NCBI GenBank assembly: GCA_964016875.1
Contig: OZ024719.1
Location: forward strand, 71,061,224-71,125,223
Origin: Fallopia convolvulus
Lineage: Eukaryota; Streptophyta; Magnoliopsida; Caryophyllales; Polygonaceae
DNA length: 64,000 bases
Direction: 5' to 3'
The notes under the pieces were generated by a model. That model did not search any database. It was not told the origin of the DNA and saw only the letters and a program-made list of their open reading frames with translations. Below are positions 59,224-64,000 of the stretch, in pieces. The position numbers and the translations under genes are program-made. Within the stretch, counting starts at the first letter, position 1, and every line of letters starts with the position of its first letter.

Positions 59224-59257
59224 ATGAACGTACACAGTCTTCATGTCTTTATACGGT

Positions 59258-59560
59258 TAGGTTCATAACAATTGTCATAAAGGTTCATGAAATTTAAGTC
59301 ACCTTACTTGTTATTTGAGGCATGTATCGTATTTCATAAATGATATTTACTATTTTATGGGCTGATGTCTGTAGTTAGGTTGATAACAATTGTCATAAAG
59401 GTTCATAAAATTTAATCCACCATACTTGTTATTTTTGTTATGTATTCTAGTTCATAAATGATATTTTTTCGGTTCATATATTTGAATGTAAAGGTTCATA
59501 ATTTAATCCACCATACTTGTCATAAAGTGTTCTTACGGTTCATGAATTTTTTGCTCGTAG
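59258..59560. repeat. About 118-bp tandem repeat, two and a half units
   Basis: AACAATTGTCATAAAGGTTC, followed by ACTTGTTATTT and TTCATAAATGATATTT, occurs at about 59267 and 59385. A partial third unit is at about 59490-59530. Confidence 0.7.
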
Positions 59561-60198
59561 TAGTTAGTGTCAATGACTTTAATTGCAATTTGTACACATG
59601 GAGTCTCAATATGGTTCATATCATTTCGTCAAATAAGAAACAATAAAACTAGAGAAAAATTAAGAACATAAAAAAGAGGACAATATTCTAAAGTTTATCA
59701 TTTGAGCATTTTTTCAAACACATGGTGGGCAATTAGACAAGTATTGACCATTACCCTTTATTTTCAATCCAAAACTTCAAATTGCATGGCAAAACATACA
59801 CAATCTTCATAGATTTGAGTAAAATCAACAAAAAAATCGTTGTAAAAGAACACAAAAACATTACTAAAAATATATGTAATTAGGAGAGCCAACCTCCCAA
59901 AATTAAAGAACCCCTAATGTAAATTGAAACTATTTAAAAGCAACCTATATCAAAATCTATGAAGAGAGAATGAAAATTGGAGACAAAATCTACAACAAAA
60001 TCGATCTAAAATAGAAGAAAGAAGGTGCAAACAAAAAGGCGAAAGATCGAATCGAAAGAGATTTGAAGTCTCCATATAGAAAAAGAAAACATCGTTCCAT
60101 ATAGAAGAAATAAGTGAGTTCTTGTTGCTTTTAAATGCATGTACAAAAATACCGCTAAATAATAAAAATTACTTAAAAAAAAGTATATTTTATGTAGA
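59561..60198. other. Intergenic DNA
   Basis: AT-rich. No gene or clear element is seen. Confidence 0.35.
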
Positions 60199-61042
60199 TG
60201 TTGGATCGTAAGGGGTTAGCGAGAGCTTGGAAACTGGCGGTTAGGCTGTTCCCTAGGCAGGGGAAGTAAATGAAAGCAGGTAAACAACGATAATGAACAC
60301 AATTCCCTTATAGAGGAACCCCACGACAACCAACCAGTTGTGTAGGTAAACCTCTACGGCTCTACCTCCGCTTGGAGGATTTTGAATGACTTACTTGTAT
60401 TATTGATTGTTCCTTAGTTACAAACAGCTAGATTCAAACTTCTCTGTTCCTACGAGTTCTACCTAATTCTAGCAACACTAATAAATCTTCTCAATTGAGT
60501 TCCTAAGCGAACAACTCAACTAAAACAAGTGAATCAAACCTTACACCTTGACTATCTCAGTTCCCTTGCTCCTGGGAACTTAGCTTCGTCGTCGTCGAGA
60601 TCAGACACTCGCCGTCGGGGATCGAACTTCTTCTTCTTTCTTTCTTTCTGTGGGAGTATAAGTGAGTTCTGGGAGAAGTACTTTATCCGAGCACTATTCA
60701 CTTGGCTTTATACTTCTGAATACTTGAGCTCCAATCTTGACTTTCATTTGTGTCCGAAATGCCCTTTTGTCTTGTATGCCAAGTCGTTGTCCTTCACATG
60801 TGACAATTTTGAATTGAGTCAACTTTGAGAGTTGATCGGGCCGTTGGATCAAATGCCTCAGTATGTTCCTCAGACTGAGCGTTTGTTTTGTCTTGAGGCA
60901 GGATCCCGTAAATCTCGCTGACTTGTCTTTGTCTGCACATGTGAGTTCCCATGTGATGGGAACTGTATTCTTCATCATGTAAACCAGTGTTCCTTGAGCG
61001 TTCATGAAGATTCTTCACTGGATCTGTGTTCCTTAGAAATAC
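60199..61042 (-). mobile_element. LTR of family A, reversed and interrupted
   Basis: Starts TGTTGGATCGTAAGG, the reverse of the terminal TACGATCCAACA of family A. Its reverse strand shares layout and phrases with 51734-52647 (GTAGAGGTTT, ACTTGTTGGT-like, TTCCTCT) and with 40884-41640. It breaks off at 61042, where a different LTR begins. Confidence 0.5.
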
Positions 61043-64000
61043 TGTAACACCCCCTCCTTATTGTACTTGAGGTGTTACCGCCAGTAACCCTAATTAGTCC
61101 TAATTCAAGATTACCCAAGGCTTAAAACTTATAATCACAACAAGTATTATAACACTTTATTACAAACCATAGTATGACTTCCTTCCATATACAAAGTCCT
61201 AACCACAACTTGGACAAAAGTAAAATATTTACAATAGACTTGTTCTTCTTCAAGCGACCACTTTCAAAACCTTTTTACATTCTAATCTCCTTGGCTAGCC
61301 TTCTCTTCGCGGATTAACTTCTTTAGTAGCTGATGCGTCATATACAGACGGTGGGCACCAGCCGGCCATGCAATTGAATAAGGTGGTCGGATTAGTCTAA
61401 TGAAAGACTAAGCAAGTGGAGAAAATGACTGGTTCCTATGGTAGTGACTAAACATATTGGCATCGAAATCCGAATGACAACCGGTCGATGATCCAACAAT
61501 TAGCAGTCTCATAGAGGATAAGAAATGAGGCATGCATAATCAAAAGATAGGACACCACAACTTGCGGTTCCATTAAGAAACATGAACAATTGTTGGGAAA
61601 CTTATATTAATCACACAACATTTTGAAAAGCCTCCATCGACTAATCAGATTGACTTAATCAACGTTTGATTAAGAATCATTCATAACCGGGAGTAAGAAT
61701 AGTTATCGAATAGACTAACCATCCAGGTGCATTAATGTGCCTAACGGACTTATCTTTCATTACTTTCAAACTGTGCATTCGCATCATTTAGTAGTTTTTA
61801 CATAGATCGGCCAACAACCGAGATCAGAGGGTCTATTTCATCCATGATCATTTATTTATGCTCGGCCAACAACCGAGATTCGGCCAACAACCAAGATCAG
61901 AGATCCATTTCATTCATGGTTCTTTAAATGTATGTGCTCGGCTAAAAACCGAGATACGGCCAACAACCGAGATCAGAGGGCCTATTTCATCTATGATCAT
62001 CTATCCTTGAACTACTCTACTTCAGAATAATGTCTCAGCATGAGACAACTAACACAGAAAGTCACAAACAACGAACCTAAATTCAGTTCTAACGCAAAAT
62101 TGAATAAATAACATGGTCATTAATTCTAACAATTATAACATCCTATCATATTTTATTAAACAAACAAGTTGTTCCCAACACAAATATTAAATGGGATTCA
62201 ATTCTTCATTTAATAGCAATAATGCAAGAGAGAACCGTCCACTTGCCTTATAAGGCGCGCTCAACGCTCTCAGCGATTCCAACAGAAATCTTTATCTGCC
62301 TTCTGCCAATTATAACAACAGATTCTTCAACAACGAGCTCATGGATACAATTCTTAGTTGTATAATCCAATTTTACAACATCCTAATCGATAAACGATTT
62401 GATTTCCAAATATCGATATATATATAAATCCTTAGTTATTATGCTTCAAGGAGCCCTCTTGGCGGAATTATAACTAATTATCCGCTTCACTTTTGAAATA
62501 ATTTTCTAAAAAAAAATTGTTCATTAGTAACACTTCTACAAGATTACCAAATCTCAGATCAAACGGATTAACGACGAATCCCGAGTAATTATCCGAAGTC
62601 CTTTACCTGACAATCGATGTCTAAACTTGTCTTCGCTATAAGTAACGATCCAGACGTCCGTTTTTCGAGCGGTTTGAACCTGTGGAACCGTATCAACGTC
62701 AAGATTATAAAAAACCATAAATTTACTTAGCAAAGCAGAACCGAAAGGTCCTTTTGGTGGCTCCGTAACCACCCCGCTAATTAATTTCGAGCGTTAATAC
62801 CTTCACTCGAACTTCGAGCTTGTTTGGCTCGATGGCGGCTCGGCCCAAGGACCCGAGGGTGGTGGTGTGGTGTCCGGTGGCAACCCTTGGTGGTGGGTGG
62901 TGGTTGGCAAGCTGATAAACGCCGACGGCGTCACAAAACGAGGCGAAGAAGAAGCCGAAGATGGAGGCGACGCTCCTTCTCCCGAGTCCGACGTCGTCCT
63001 GATTTTCCCTTGCTGGTTCGGTATCCAGCTGCTTGGTTTCACACAAAGAAGAGGAGGAGGAGATGAGGGTGGTGGCTGGCAAGGTGGTGGCAAAGCAAAA
63101 CGCCGACGGTGGAGGACCAAATTCACGCCCGAGTTGTCGTTCCGTCCGACTCTATTTCTCGGCTTTGGTTTTAAAATGGAAGAGGATGATGGTTGAAAAG
63201 TCAAAGTGATAGGCTTATACAATTCTATCTCCCAAGCCTTCCGTATTAAGCAAAAGACGTCACATGCAATTTTCCGTCCCGGAACGGGACTCACGTTAAA
63301 GTGGTAAAATTATGTACCTCGGGTGGAAAAACTCACTAAACGAAAAACGTCCCGTAAATTATGTAGACCAATAAAACCAATTTTCCATGATTTTATCTTG
63401 CTACCTTCAATTTTTAAGGCTACCGTTTCGTATTTTACATTCCTTCCGGTACATAATTAAAAAGACGGCTTATCCAATAAATATTCTTTTTCCACTGAAA
63501 AATCCTAGAATTCACACCGATCCATAAAATCATTTCCTTGTGATTTTAGGATATCACCAAGAATTTTCTAGGATTTAATCTCCAACAAAAATATTGGATT
63601 AAGCGTTAAAACGGACAAAAAGGTTAAAAAGATATCCGAGAAAAATTCGAAAATATCCTTAAAAACCGCAGTTATTACAAATACTTGGACATAACACGTT
63701 AGTTCCCATATGGTGTTTGTCATTATCAAAACTGGAGAACGGTGTTGTTGTTCCGATATTTAGAACCAGAGTTTCCGACGCCATATATCCCAACAATAGA
63801 CCATTGCTCTTCCAAATGTAACGGCTTATCTTTATTTTCATTTTACACCATAAGTATTAATTTTATTTGATCCTAACTTGGTATATAAATTATGCAGGTT
63901 TATAAAACAAGACATTAGACATACTACTTGGAGGAGGTTGACAACCCAATATACAGCGTATCACTGTGGAACACGTTGTAACAGCATTCTTTACATGCAT
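61043..64000 (-). mobile_element. Gypsy-type LTR element, running off the window
   Basis: Starts TGTAACACCCCCTCC, the terminus of Gypsy-type LTRs in reverse, as at 43478. The rest is a long mostly non-coding stretch. Minus-strand open frames at 62803-63294 are Pro/Ser-rich and low complexity, comparable to those in the LTR at 44915-45604. No pol motif is visible before the window ends, so whether the rest is LTR or interior is unknown. Confidence 0.45.
61806..61999. repeat. CGGCCAACAACCGAGAT tandem repeat
   Basis: CGGCCAACAACCGAGAT occurs five times with slight changes, alternating with CAGAGGGTCTATTTCATCC-type phrases. It lies inside the LTR region. Confidence 0.75.

Noticed and set aside
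61806..61999. A CRISPR-like array of CGGCCAACAACCGAGAT repeats
   Set aside because: Spacers are themselves repeats, spacing is irregular and the context is a plant LTR element.
62803..63294. A 163-codon Pro/Ser-rich frame on the minus strand, with open frames opposite
   Set aside because: GC-rich LTR sequence opens several frames on both strands at once. The composition is biased and no motif is present.

Overview
The window is nuclear DNA from a flowering plant, and the gene content points to a eudicot. The evidence is the set of genes split by short GT-AG introns (a JAZ repressor, PUX2, UEV1/MMZ, RPA2, a plant Nudix hydrolase, a plastid-type SET methyltransferase, a CML and a major latex protein), the AT-rich intergenic DNA, and the plant-type transposable elements. 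I could not identify the species. No bacterial, viral or organellar gene block is present.

Region by region. 1-18.9 kb is gene-dense: JAZ/TIFY (+, 24-2205), PUX2 (-, 2999-6048), a short BAP31-like ER protein (+, 7440-7835), UEV1/MMZ (-, 8794-11809), RPA2 (-, 13140-15965) and a NUDT4/NUDT21-type Nudix hydrolase (-, 16595-18817). A gene-poor stretch follows (18.9-28 kb) with MITEs, a small Helitron, a TIR element and LINE debris. A small plant protein of unknown function (+, 28135-28353) and a SET-domain methyltransferase (-, 28747-31419) follow. Then come MITEs and one stray kinase exon, then a four-EF-hand CML (-, 35123-35686). 36-48 kb holds a complete small LTR element (TRIM), LTR fragments, SINEs and a large Gypsy-type LTR. 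A two-exon MLP/Bet v 1 gene lies at 48205-48851. From 49.4 kb to the end the DNA is almost entirely repeats: a Helitron-like element filled with about 117-bp tandem repeats, a solo LTR with target duplication, a (TA)n-flanked element, foldback MITEs, and an LTR interrupted by a second LTR element.

The genes do not form a pathway and sit together as ordinary plant neighbours. Themes are hormone signalling (JAZ), ubiquitin and CDC48 biology (PUX2, UEV1), DNA replication and repair (RPA2, and UEV1 in K63 signalling), calcium sensing (CML), nucleotide or inositol pyrophosphate turnover (Nudix) and defence or ligand binding (MLP). All exon models were built by hand from splice sites, reading phase and remembered family sequence patterns; no alignment or search was run.

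The observations most worth checking are an in-frame stop in the last JAZ exon followed by 40 open codons, the Helitron carrying a two-block tandem array, the TRIM with an internal 32-bp minisatellite, small elements ending in a perfect 18-bp palindrome, and paired E2F sites plus site II motifs upstream of RPA2. I did not find a convincing new biological system.
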